From positions 1 to 46,564 of the forward strand of contig NZ_JSYZ01000001.1 of assembly GCF_001293465.1 (NCBI RefSeq): DNA of 46,564 nt, in the 5' to 3' direction. This DNA comes from Pseudomonas asplenii (GTDB lineage: Bacteria > Pseudomonadota > Gammaproteobacteria > Pseudomonadales > Pseudomonadaceae). Positions 32,890-40,872 of the stretch are shown piece after piece; the first letter of the stretch is position 1; the number at the start of each line of letters is the position of its first letter. Both the position numbers and the translations under genes were made by a program. Under the pieces are notes generated by a model. That model saw only the letters and a program-made list of their open reading frames with translations. It was not told the DNA's origin and ran no database searches.

Positions 32890-33495
32890 ATGAAGTTGTA
32901 CTACGCTCCTGAAACCTGCTCCCTGGCCCCTCATATCGTGCTCCGCGAACTCGGCTTGCCGTTCGAACGGGTGCGGGTCGACAACCGCAGCAAGCTCACC
33001 GAGCACGGTGACGATTTCCGCCGCATCAACCCCAAGGGCTATGTGGCGGCGCTGCAACTGGACAACGGCGAGGTGCTGACCGAGGGGGCGGCCATCCTGC
33101 AGTTTCTCGCCGACCTCAGGCCCGAGGCCGGGCTGGCGCCACCCCATGGCAGTTGGCAACGGGTGCGCCTGCAGGAGTGGCTGAACTTTCTCGGCAGCGA
33201 GATCCACGGGACCATGGGGCCGTTGTTCAACGTGACGATCCCCGAGGAGGTCAAGGCGATCTTCCGCACACGGCTGTTCCAGCGCTTCGACTTGCTGGAA
33301 AACACCCTGGCGAAGCAGGACTATCTGCTCGAAGGCGACTTCAGCGTGGCGGATGCCTATCTGTTCACGGTGATGCGCTGGAACCGTTTCTTCGCCATCG
33401 ACCTGGCGCCCTGGCCGGCACTGGTGCGCTTCATGACACGGATTGGCGAACGGCCTAACGTCAAGCTGGCGCTGGAGGTCGAGTCGGCGCCGTGA
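32890..33495 (+). CDS. gstA: Beta-class glutathione S-transferase
   Basis: A 201-residue glutathione transferase. The thioredoxin-like N-terminal domain begins 'MKLYYAPETCSLAPHIVL', and Cys10 is the conserved catalytic or mixed-disulfide cysteine of beta-class enzymes. 'GYVAALQLDNGEVLTEGAAI' supplies the cis-Pro region (here Val-Ala rather than Val-Pro, a departure from the usual 'VPxL') and Glu-Gly/Ala glutathione-binding residues. The helical C-terminal domain follows ('FSVADAYLFTVMRW'). It detoxifies electrophiles or binds hydrophobic ligands. The ATG at 32890 is the family start. It is divergent from LysR module 4. Confidence 0.85.
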   Translation: MKLYYAPETCSLAPHIVLRELGLPFERVRVDNRSKLTEHGDDFRRINPKGYVAALQLDNGEVLTEGAAILQFLADLRPEAGLAPPHGSWQRVRLQEWLNFLGSEIHGTMGPLFNVTIPEEVKAIFRTRLFQRFDLLENTLAKQDYLLEGDFSVADAYLFTVMRWNRFFAIDLAPWPALVRFMTRIGERPNVKLALEVESAP

Positions 33496-33568
33496 TATTC
33501 CCCTTGCGGGAGAGGGCCGGGCGGCGCTCCGCTTGCGGGCGACAGCGCCGATTCGACCGACACAAGAC

Positions 33569-35068
33569 TCACGACCTGCGCAGCTCCGGCCACCCCCGGC
33601 TCTCGATCAACCCCAGCAATGCCTGCACATCCCAGGCGCCCGGCCGGTCCGTCTCCAGCCGGGCCACCTGGCTGCGCACCGCCCGATGGATCCCGGCGGT
33701 CCCCTGCCCCAGGCGCACATCGCCACGCAGGTCCACCGCCTGGGCGGCGGCGATCAGTTCGATGGCCGCCTGGGTCTGCACCAGGCGCACCAGTTCGCGG
33801 GTCTTGTCGATCACCGCCAACGCCTGCCCGGCATAATCCTCCACCCGATCCGCCACCGCGATACACACGGCCGGCAACGGATTGGCCAGGTGCCCGATCT
33901 GCGCCAGCAGCGCCGCCGAAGTCCGCTGCAACGCCGCCAGCCCGACATGCCCCGGCGTCTCGATCAGAAAGCGCGGCAGCTCGCTGGAGGCCGGCGACAA
34001 CAACTTCGCCAGGCGCTCCGCCGAGCACGCCGCCAGGCGACTGAAAGCCAGGCCCAGACCCTCACTTGCCAGTGCCAGATGGGTACTGTCGAAATTGCCA
34101 TTGGCCAGTACCTGTCCATCCTCGACCACCAACGCCGGATTGTCGGCACCGCTCGCCAGCTCCGTCGCCAGTGTGTCGCGCAACTGTTGCCAGGCCTGCC
34201 GGGCAGCGCCCTGAACCTGCGCGGCACAGCGAAAACTCAGTGGGTCCTGCAAGCGTCGCGCGGCCTGTGGCTGCTTCAGCTCACCACCTTCGAACAGCGC
34301 CAGCAACAACGCCGCCTGTGCGGCGTGCCCACTGACCGGATGCAGTTGCGCGGCCCGCGGCCGGAACGGGCCGAGATTGGCCCGGTAGCCCTCACAGGAC
34401 AACGCCAGTGCCGCCAGCAACGAGTCCAGCGCCCGGTCCGCCTCGTCCAGCAGCAAGCTGCCGAGTCCGAGGCTCGCCGCATTGGCCGAGACCAGCGCCA
34501 GGCCATCCTTGCCGGACAACGCCGGCACCGCCAGGCCGCATTCGGCCAGTGCCTGCGCCGCCGGCACGCGCTGCCCGCGCCACTGCACCCAGCCTTCGCC
34601 GAGCAGCCCGAGACTCAGGTGCGCCAGCGGTGCCAGGTCGCTTTCGCCGAGCGAACCGGTCAACGGAATCTCCGGGCAGATATCGGCGTCGAGCAACGCC
34701 AGCAGTGCCTCTGCCGTCGCCAGGGAAATGCCCGAACGCCCCTCGGCCAACCCGGCCAGGCGAGCCGCGGCGATAGCCCGAACCTCCTCGCGACTGGCCA
34801 GGCGTCCGACCCCGACCGCACGCCCCAAGGCAATGCGTGGCTGCCGCCGCGGGTCATCCGTCGGCAGGCGCAGATCCACCGCCGCGCCAAGGCCGGTGGT
34901 GACGCCATAGATCGCCGCACCCGCCTCGGCCCGGGCCAGCAACAAGCGGTGGGACTGGTCGATCCGCTGGCGCGCCGGCTCGCCCAGGCGCAGTGCGGCG
35001 GTACCCCGGGCAACCCGTAGCAGGTCCTGCACAGACAACGGTCGCTCACCCAGTTCGATGGCCGTCAT
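33569..35068 (-). CDS. Histidine/aromatic ammonia-lyase-fold protein lacking the MIO triad
   Basis: A 499-residue homologue of HutH/PAL. Family hallmarks remain: Tyr54 in 'IYGVTTGLG', 'DLAPLAHLSLGLLGEG', 'KDGLALV', 'QDPLSFRC' with Arg280 and Gln274, and 'ANGNF'. The Ala-Ser-Gly that cyclises to the MIO cofactor is replaced by Glu142-Ser143, one residue shorter ('GSLGESDLAPL'). The Asn of 'LLNGTQ' is Ser194, the Tyr of 'DPYSLRC' is Leu277, and the 'NQEDH' segment is absent. A normal ammonia-lyase reaction is therefore unlikely. It is the last gene of a four-gene operon, overlapping the cyclodeaminase-like gene by four bases. A new activity, a scaffold or a binding role are all possible. Confidence 0.82.
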   Translation of the reverse strand: MTAIELGERPLSVQDLLRVARGTAALRLGEPARQRIDQSHRLLLARAEAGAAIYGVTTGLGAAVDLRLPTDDPRRQPRIALGRAVGVGRLASREEVRAIAAARLAGLAEGRSGISLATAEALLALLDADICPEIPLTGSLGESDLAPLAHLSLGLLGEGWVQWRGQRVPAAQALAECGLAVPALSGKDGLALVSANAASLGLGSLLLDEADRALDSLLAALALSCEGYRANLGPFRPRAAQLHPVSGHAAQAALLLALFEGGELKQPQAARRLQDPLSFRCAAQVQGAARQAWQQLRDTLATELASGADNPALVVEDGQVLANGNFDSTHLALASEGLGLAFSRLAACSAERLAKLLSPASSELPRFLIETPGHVGLAALQRTSAALLAQIGHLANPLPAVCIAVADRVEDYAGQALAVIDKTRELVRLVQTQAAIELIAAAQAVDLRGDVRLGQGTAGIHRAVRSQVARLETDRPGAWDVQALLGLIESRGWPELRRS

Positions 35069-36069
35069 GCGAAACGCAACCGCTGGCCGATCCCCAGCCT
35101 GGCCGCCTTGCGCAACAGCGCATGGCCCAGGGCGATATCGCTCAGGCTCAGCCCGCGATGCCAGAACAGAATACGTTCCCCGGGGCTCTGTCGACCGTTC
35201 TTCAAGCCGGCGACGATCTGCCCCAACTCCGCATGCAGGGTCTGTTCACTGAGCTTGCCCACCTCGACATGGGCTCGCAGCGCACCGAACAGACCACCTT
35301 TGCACTGGCCCCAGTCGTCGACCACCAGCTTGTCCATGATATCGGTCAGCGACAGCTCCACCGCGCTCATGGTGCCGTAGGGCACGACGAAGGCGCCGGG
35401 CTTGATCCACTCGGTGCGCAACAGCGGTTGCGGCTGGTCCAGGCGCGAGGCCTCGACCACGATATCGGCTCCGCGCACCGTGCTTTCCCAGTCGTGGGTG
35501 ACCGTCACCGGCTTGCCAAGATCGCGACGCAGGCGTTCGGCGAAAGCCTCGCGGCTTTCCTCGCGACGCGAATGCACACGGATCTCGTCGAAGTCGAACA
35601 GGTGATCGAGCAGTCGCACGTTCCAGTAGGCGGTGCCCCGTGCGCCGATGTGCCCGAGCACCTTGCTGTCGGGACGGGCCAGGTACTTGGCACCGATGGC
35701 CGTCACCGCGCCGGTGCGCATGTCGGTGATCGCCGAGGCATCGAGAATCGCCTTCGGCACCCCGGTGGCCGGGTCCATCAGGTTGAGGATCGCCAGTTCC
35801 GACGGCAGGCCCTGACGATAGTTGTCGACGAAATCGCCGACCACCTTGACCCCGGCATAGCCGATATCGCCACTCAGCACACCACGCAGGATATTGAAGT
35901 GCCCCTTGATCGCGTCACCGGGAATCAGGTGGGTACGCGGTTCGATCACCGCTTCGCCGCGGCCCTGGATCGCCAGGCTGGCTTCGATGGCGTCGAGAAT
36001 TTCGTCATTGCCCAGGTCCAGGGCGTCGATGTCCGGACCGTTGAGAAAGTCGATGTAAACAGGCTGCAT
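35065..36069 (-). CDS. Ornithine cyclodeaminase / mu-crystallin family protein
   Basis: A 334-residue member of the NAD-dependent cyclodeaminase/mu-crystallin family, which includes ornithine and lysine cyclodeaminases, imine reductases and opine-type dehydrogenases. Conserved features are Lys75 ('GVKVVGDF'), Arg118 ('DMRTGAVTAIGAKYL') and 'KLVVDDWGQ'. The dinucleotide loop reads IGARGTA where IGxGxQA is usual, and the segment that carries the catalytic Asp (Asp228 in P. putida) is 'PYGTMSAVEL', shorter and without that Asp. The substrate is therefore probably not ornithine. The stop and the lyase-like start overlap (ATGA), so the two are co-translated. It follows the binding-protein gene by 24 bp. 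Confidence 0.82.
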   Translation of the reverse strand: MQPVYIDFLNGPDIDALDLGNDEILDAIEASLAIQGRGEAVIEPRTHLIPGDAIKGHFNILRGVLSGDIGYAGVKVVGDFVDNYRQGLPSELAILNLMDPATGVPKAILDASAITDMRTGAVTAIGAKYLARPDSKVLGHIGARGTAYWNVRLLDHLFDFDEIRVHSRREESREAFAERLRRDLGKPVTVTHDWESTVRGADIVVEASRLDQPQPLLRTEWIKPGAFVVPYGTMSAVELSLTDIMDKLVVDDWGQCKGGLFGALRAHVEVGKLSEQTLHAELGQIVAGLKNGRQSPGERILFWHRGLSLSDIALGHALLRKAARLGIGQRLRFA

Positions 36070-36093
36070 GGAAGGTGTTTTCCTCTGCTGGGC

Positions 36094-37023
36094 TCATTCG
36101 GCCTTGAACACGTTCTGCTGCACCTTGATCGACTTGGGCACCAGGTGATTGGCGAAAAACAGGTCGGCGGTACGCTGCTGGTTATCGACGGTGGCCTGGT
36201 CGATGGCGCGCAGCGGTACCCGCGAGCGATGCTCGAAGTAACGCTGGACCACCGGCCGTTGCAGGCCGAGGGCCTGGGTCATCAGGTCGATGCTCGCATC
36301 AGGCTGGTCGAAGGACACCTGCTGGCCCTGGCCGATGGCCTTGAGGATGGGCGCGATGCTTTGCGGGTAATGGCGGGCGAACGCGCCACTGGCGATGTAC
36401 AGCGAACCGCCGGAGTTGAGCCCCTGGCCGTCGCTGAGCAGGCGCGCGCTGCCATCGAGCAGGGCCGCGGAGTAGTATGGGTCCCAGATCACCCAGGCAT
36501 CCAGCTTGCCCTGTTCGAAGGCCGCCCGGGCATCGGCCGGCGACAGGTAGACCAGGTTCACGTCGCTGAGCTTGAGGCCGGCCTTGCCCAGGCTCTTGAG
36601 GAACAGGTTGTGCGCGCTGGAGCCCTTGAGCAGCGCGACACGCTTGCCCTTGAGACCCGCCACGTCCTGCACGTCGCTGGCCTTGGGCACGATGATCGCC
36701 TCGGTCTGGCCATCGGTGGGTTCGATGCCGATGTAGACGAAATCGATACCGGCGACCTGGGCGAAGATCGGCGGGATATCGCCAATGTTGCCTACATCCA
36801 GGCTACCGCCGTTGAGCGCTTCGATCAGTTGCGGACCGCCCGGGAATTCGACCCATTGCACCTGGGTGCCGGGCAGGGCCTTTTCCAGCAGCTTGTGCTC
36901 GCGGGCCAGGACCATGCTCACCGAACTCTTCTGGTAACCGATCCGCAGGGTAGCGGGCTCGGCAGCCTGGGCCAGTTGGCTCAGCAGGACCAGGGACAAG
37001 GCCAGCCAGATTCGCTTGAGCAT
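36094..37023 (-). CDS. ABC substrate-binding protein, SsuA/TauA/NrtA type
   Basis: Periplasmic binding protein of 309 residues. A signal peptide ends 'LAQAAEP' near residue 21; mature signatures are 'LRIGYQKSSVSMVLARE', 'WVEFPGGPQLIEALNGGSLD', 'GNIGDIPPIFAQ' and 'AWVIWDPYYSAAL'. The group binds sulfonates, taurine, nitrate or related small compounds. The ATG at 37023 is chosen because the signal peptide starts there; it overlaps the stop of the OpuAC gene by one base (TGATG). No cognate permease or ATPase is in the window, so it must use a transporter elsewhere or act otherwise. Confidence 0.88.
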   Translation of the reverse strand: MLKRIWLALSLVLLSQLAQAAEPATLRIGYQKSSVSMVLAREHKLLEKALPGTQVQWVEFPGGPQLIEALNGGSLDVGNIGDIPPIFAQVAGIDFVYIGIEPTDGQTEAIIVPKASDVQDVAGLKGKRVALLKGSSAHNLFLKSLGKAGLKLSDVNLVYLSPADARAAFEQGKLDAWVIWDPYYSAALLDGSARLLSDGQGLNSGGSLYIASGAFARHYPQSIAPILKAIGQGQQVSFDQPDASIDLMTQALGLQRPVVQRYFEHRSRVPLRAIDQATVDNQQRTADLFFANHLVPKSIKVQQNVFKAE

Positions 37024-38036
37024 CACAGGGCCCCCTTGACGCGTTCGGCAACGGCAGCGGGTACCCACTGGCTCCAGACCTGCGGCTGTTCACGCAGGAA
37101 GGTGGTCGCTACCGCCCGCGGCGCCAGGCGCTTCTCGCTCATCTGCGCCAGGGTGCGGTTGAGCAGGTCGATGGGCAGGTCGACCTTCTCGAACACCTCG
37201 ACCAACTCCGGGTACTGCTGTTTGAAAGCGGCGGAAACACCAATCGCCAGATGCGCCGGCAGCGAGCGGGTGCCACGTGGATGCGGGTTGCTGGCATCGG
37301 CCAGGGTCTTCCAGGCCTCGGCGTCGAAGGGTGGCTCCTCCAGCTTGACCAGATTGAAGCGCCCCAGCAGCGGGGTGGGCGACCAGTAGTAGAACAGCAC
37401 CGGCTTGCCGCGCTTGACCGCGGAGCTGACCTCGGCGTCCAGCGCCGCGCCGGAACCGGTGCGGAAGTTGACGAAGCTGTCGCTCAGGCCGTAGGCCTTG
37501 ATCTTCTGGCTGTTGACGATTTCCGAAGTCCAGCCGGTGGGGCTGTTGAGGAAACGGCCGCGGGACGGGTCTTCCGGGTCGGCGAACACGTCCTTGTAGC
37601 GTGGCAGGTCGGCCACCGACCTGAGATCCGGCGCCAGCGGCCTGATACCCCGCGCCGGGTCACCCTTGATCACGTATTCCGGTACCCACCAGCCTTCGGT
37701 GGCCCCCTTGACGGTATCGCCGAGGCCGAACACCTTGCCTTCGCTTTCGGCCTTGACCCAGGCCGGGCTGCGACCGGCCCATTCCTCACCGATCACCTGG
37801 ATATCGTTCTTCGCCAGGGCGGCCTCCAGGCTCACGGTACTGCCGGGCAGGGTGTCGGTCGGATAGCCGTAGCCTTTCTCGACGATCAGCCGCAGCACCT
37901 CGGTGATCAGGCTGCCGCTTTCCCAGGTGATGTCACCGAAATGGATGGGGGGCGGCAGGTCGGCGGCGGGGGCCTGTCGGGCCAGCAGGCTCAGTGCCAG
38001 CAGCGAGCTGCCGAGCAGGGTCTTGATGGATGTCAT
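37023..38036 (-). CDS. ABC substrate-binding protein, OpuAC/ProX (glycine-betaine) type
   Basis: Periplasmic binding protein of 337 residues with a signal peptide ending 'QAPAADL' near residue 25. OpuAC signatures are 'IHFGDITWESGSLITEVLRL', 'GYGYPTDTLPGSTVSLEAAL', 'VIGEEWAGRSPAW' and 'VLFYYWSPTPLLGRF'. Aromatic residues (Trp, Tyr) for cation-pi binding of quaternary amines are abundant, but the exact ligand is unclear. The ATG at 38036 follows a GAGGTG site; a GTG two codons upstream is the alternative. It is the first gene of the four-gene operon. A promoter probably lies in 38037-38223, which holds no gene and no motif I can name. Confidence 0.87.
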   Translation of the reverse strand: MTSIKTLLGSSLLALSLLARQAPAADLPPPIHFGDITWESGSLITEVLRLIVEKGYGYPTDTLPGSTVSLEAALAKNDIQVIGEEWAGRSPAWVKAESEGKVFGLGDTVKGATEGWWVPEYVIKGDPARGIRPLAPDLRSVADLPRYKDVFADPEDPSRGRFLNSPTGWTSEIVNSQKIKAYGLSDSFVNFRTGSGAALDAEVSSAVKRGKPVLFYYWSPTPLLGRFNLVKLEEPPFDAEAWKTLADASNPHPRGTRSLPAHLAIGVSAAFKQQYPELVEVFEKVDLPIDLLNRTLAQMSEKRLAPRAVATTFLREQPQVWSQWVPAAVAERVKGAL

Positions 38037-38223
38037 GGTCACCTCGTGGTGGTCTGGTTTTCAGGGTTGGGCGAAACAAAACAGGGGCTGCTGCGACCGT
38101 TGGCAATGTGAATGCGCATTGAGCCCCGCCGCGCCCTCGGCGGCGCTTCAGGGAGTGATGGGCTGTGCCCGACACCAACCTTTAGGCATGGCATTGTGCT
38201 CACGGACCAACAGGCGATTACCG

Positions 38224-38778
38224 TTAGCCCGCCCCCGTGGTTGCGGCGTTTCCGACTCCCGACTCACCGCCATCGCGTCTCGCCCGCAGGCAACGGCTGA
38301 ACGCCCGGGTCATGTAGTCGCTGACCGAGCGTTGGGAGATACCCAGCTCGGCGGCGATCTCGGGATAGGTCAGGCCATTGACCCGGGACAGCAGGAAGCT
38401 CGCCTTGACCTTGTCCGGCAACCCGCCGAGCAAGCGCTCGACGCGTTCCAACGCTTCAAGCATTTGCGCCAGGTCCTCGGGCGATGGCACCGGTACTTCG
38501 GCGTCCTGTTGCAGGGCATCAAGATAGGCCCGCTCCAGATCCCGGCGGCGCCAGAGCTGGTACATCAGTCGCTGCGCGAGGGTGGTCAACAGGGCGCGGG
38601 GCTGGCGGATCGATAAGCCGTCTGCGGCCGTCAGCAACTGGACAAAGGTGTCGGCGGCGATGTCTTCGGCACTGGCGCTGGAGTCGAGATGACGGCGCAG
38701 GCGGCCGCAGAGCCAGTCGTAATGGCTGCGGAACAATCCGCCCACGTAGTCGCTGTGAGGTGTGTCGGCGCCGGACAT
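38224..38778 (-). CDS. FecI-type ECF sigma factor
   Basis: An iron-starvation-class sigma factor of 184 residues. Region 2 is at about 10-75 ('LFRSHYDWLCGRLRRHLDSS', 'AEDIAADTFVQLL', 'RALLTTLAQRLMYQLWRRRD'), and region 4 at about 110-170 ('GLTYPEIAAELGISQRSVSD'). FecI genes normally sit before fecR and a TonB-dependent receptor gene; neither is here, and the next gene on this strand, after 187 bp, is the OpuAC-type protein. The ATG at 38778 follows AGGAG. Its AT-rich upstream region may carry a Fur site, though I cannot identify one. Confidence 0.88.
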   Translation of the reverse strand: MSGADTPHSDYVGGLFRSHYDWLCGRLRRHLDSSASAEDIAADTFVQLLTAADGLSIRQPRALLTTLAQRLMYQLWRRRDLERAYLDALQQDAEVPVPSPEDLAQMLEALERVERLLGGLPDKVKASFLLSRVNGLTYPEIAAELGISQRSVSDYMTRAFSRCLRARRDGGESGVGNAATTGAG

Positions 38779-38926
38779 AGTGGCTCCTGGAAAAAGAGTT
38801 GCGCTATATGTCCGGTGGTCCGGTGGCGGGATGCTACCAACCCTGCTTATTCTTTAATAATACTTAAAAAATATTTTTATATAACAAAACTAACAAACGC
38901 CCCCTGATGGAAGCAGGCGCTCCGGT
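38779..38926. other. AT-rich intergenic region
   Basis: 148 bp between the sigma gene start and the end of the PhnD-like gene. It includes a conspicuous A/T tract at about 38850-38890 ('AATAATACTTAAAAAATATT'), by far the lowest GC of this part of the window. It is the likely promoter of the sigma gene. No terminator or recognisable operator. Confidence 0.45.
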
Positions 38927-39748
38927 TCATCCGCGAACGCTCACACCGCCCTGCTCGGGAAGGTCCAGGCGAAACCCCGAACGCTCAGCCTCATCGCGAT
39001 AGTCGAGCAACACCTGGTAGTCCGCCTCGCAGGCCGGCAACACTTCGCGCAACCCCAGCACCTCGCCAACCTCGGGCAGTTCCCGCAACGCCTGGTTCAT
39101 CGCTTCGCGAATCCGCACCACCTCCCCCTCTGCCAACCCCGCCACGCCGATGTACGGCAGGCAGGGACTCAACGCACTGCGCGCCACCACCCGCAAGCCG
39201 GCGACCTCCTGCGGGGCGAAGCGGGCCAGATAGGCGAAGGTCACGCTGTCCACCGCGGCCAGGTCAGCCAGGTCTTCCCGCAGCCAGCGCAGGCTTTCGC
39301 GGTGGGCGCCGCTGCGCCCGACACTGGCGAAGAAGCGCCCATCCCTGTGCAGCGCCGCCAGGCTATGGCGCAACAGGTTCATGCCGCTGTTGGAGCCATC
39401 GTCATTGATCACCCCACGGCTGCCGAAAAACTCCGCCAACGCCGAGCGCGGATTGTCCGCACGAGCCAGCAGGAGGCTGCAATGCTGACCGTCGGCCGCA
39501 TCCGGCAACCGGTAATGCGGGCGACCGACGACACTCACCTGGCCGCGTAGCCGGGTCATCAGCGGGTAACCGCAGGTCTGGGTCAGCAGCAGGTCCGGTG
39601 CCAGCCACAGCGCCATGAGGTCCAGACCGCCAGCCGGGCGGCGACTCGCCCCGAGCTTGTCGAGAATGCGCCCGAGCCATTGTTCGTTGGCATGTTGCAC
39701 GGCCTCCGGAGCCACGTACATCAGCAGTTCGGCGTAACCAGCGGTCAT
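38927..39748 (-). CDS. PhnD-like substrate-binding protein without signal peptide
   Basis: A 273-residue member of the PhnD (phosphate/phosphonate-binding) superfamily. Visible marks are 'YAELLMYVAPEAVQHANEQW' at the start, 'LLLTQTCGYPLMTRL', 'FGSRGVINDDGSNSGMNLLR' and 'AAVDSVTFAYLARFAP'. Homologues are normally exported, but this protein starts straight into the domain with a good GGAGG ribosome site and no hydrophobic leader, so it is probably cytosolic. It lies nine bases downstream of a fatty-acid desaturase gene on the same strand, so the pair is surely co-transcribed. A sensor or carrier role is possible; nothing links it to phosphonate here. Confidence 0.82.
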   Translation of the reverse strand: MTAGYAELLMYVAPEAVQHANEQWLGRILDKLGASRRPAGGLDLMALWLAPDLLLTQTCGYPLMTRLRGQVSVVGRPHYRLPDAADGQHCSLLLARADNPRSALAEFFGSRGVINDDGSNSGMNLLRHSLAALHRDGRFFASVGRSGAHRESLRWLREDLADLAAVDSVTFAYLARFAPQEVAGLRVVARSALSPCLPYIGVAGLAEGEVVRIREAMNQALRELPEVGEVLGLREVLPACEADYQVLLDYRDEAERSGFRLDLPEQGGVSVRG

Positions 39749-39757
39749 GGGGCCTCC

Positions 39758-40699
39758 TCAGGCGAACGGATGTTGCGGGCTGTCGATGGCTTTCAGCCCA
39801 TGCTGGCGCAGCAGTTCGCCATAGCCTTTCACCAGAAAGCCACCGCTGCGCGCCAGCCACTGTTCGCGCCGGGCCCGGTAGACCCGCGGCAGGAAATACC
39901 AGGGCAGCCCGGGCAGATCATGGTGCAGCAGGTGCAGGTTGTTGTGCAGGAACAGCCAGCTCCAGGGCCAGCCGGCCTCGTTGATCACCGTGCGCTGCTC
40001 GGGAGCGGCATGGGGCCGATGTTCATAGTAGGAACGCACCATCGCCAGCGACAATGCCGGGATGCTGATCAGCAGCAGGTATTGCCAGGCCGCAATGATG
40101 CTGTAGCGGACGACGAAGGCCAGCATCAGCAGCGTCAGCAGGCCATGGGTCGACCACATCAGCCAGGCCTTGCGCTCGCCCCGGCACAAGCGCCGGCCCT
40201 CTTCGCGCAGCAGGTCGAACAGGGCCAGCGGGGCGCCGATCAGCAGCCGACCAAGGACCGTCTTGTTCAGCCGGAACAGGCTCCGCTCGAACAGCGAGCA
40301 GCGTTGCCAGTCCTGCTGGCGCAGGTAACGGCTCTCCGGGTCGATACCCGGCAGGGTCAGGTCTTCATCGCGATGGTGGAGCAGGTGGCTGTCGCGGTAG
40401 AGGGTGTAGGGATACCAGACGGCAAACGGCGCGTAGCCCAGCAGCTTGTTCAACCAGTCCAGACGGGTCGGATGGCCGTGCAGCAATTCATGCTGCAGCG
40501 ACAGCCAGAGCGTAACCAGGACAATCAGCAAGGCAGTGCTCGGCCACAGGCCCAACCGGGCACTGCCGAGTACGACGGCGAACCAGCCGCCGTAGACAAG
40601 CGCCAGCAACAACCAGGTCGGCCATTCGCTACGGCCGGTGAAGGAGCGCGACAGGGAGAGAATTTCTTCGCGGTGAACGGGGTCGAGGTAGTTGGGCAT
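39758..40699 (-). CDS. Membrane fatty-acid desaturase
   Basis: Di-iron membrane desaturase or hydroxylase of about 313 residues. The three histidine boxes are complete: HELLHGH (70-76), HLLHH (105-109) and HNNLHLLHH (252-260). Hydrophobic helices flank them (about 28-45, 55-72, 185-215). The substrate is a lipid acyl chain or another hydrophobic molecule. I place the start at the ATG at 40699 ('MPNYLDPVHR'); ATGs at 40714 and further upstream are possible and none has a strong ribosome site. It is directly followed by the PhnD-like gene. It is divergent from the acetyltransferase at 40873. Confidence 0.87.
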   Translation of the reverse strand: MPNYLDPVHREEILSLSRSFTGRSEWPTWLLLALVYGGWFAVVLGSARLGLWPSTALLIVLVTLWLSLQHELLHGHPTRLDWLNKLLGYAPFAVWYPYTLYRDSHLLHHRDEDLTLPGIDPESRYLRQQDWQRCSLFERSLFRLNKTVLGRLLIGAPLALFDLLREEGRRLCRGERKAWLMWSTHGLLTLLMLAFVVRYSIIAAWQYLLLISIPALSLAMVRSYYEHRPHAAPEQRTVINEAGWPWSWLFLHNNLHLLHHDLPGLPWYFLPRVYRARREQWLARSGGFLVKGYGELLRQHGLKAIDSPQHPFA

Positions 40700-40872
40700 C
40701 GATCGGCTTCGCATGGGACAGGCCGAAGGACACACTTCGGCTTCATCTGCTGGTGTGCGACGAGCCGGCAAAATCTTGCAGATCGATTGGTTATCAGCTT
40801 AGAACCCGAAGTGACCGGGAGATGTCCGCCCCTGCCCCTATAATCGGCTTTCCGCCTCAACCGACAAGCCCC

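Noticed and set aside
34993..37389. Very long open frame on the plus strand (almost 800 codons)
   Set aside because: It lies opposite four well-recognised genes, has no family motifs and reflects third-position GC bias of the real strand.
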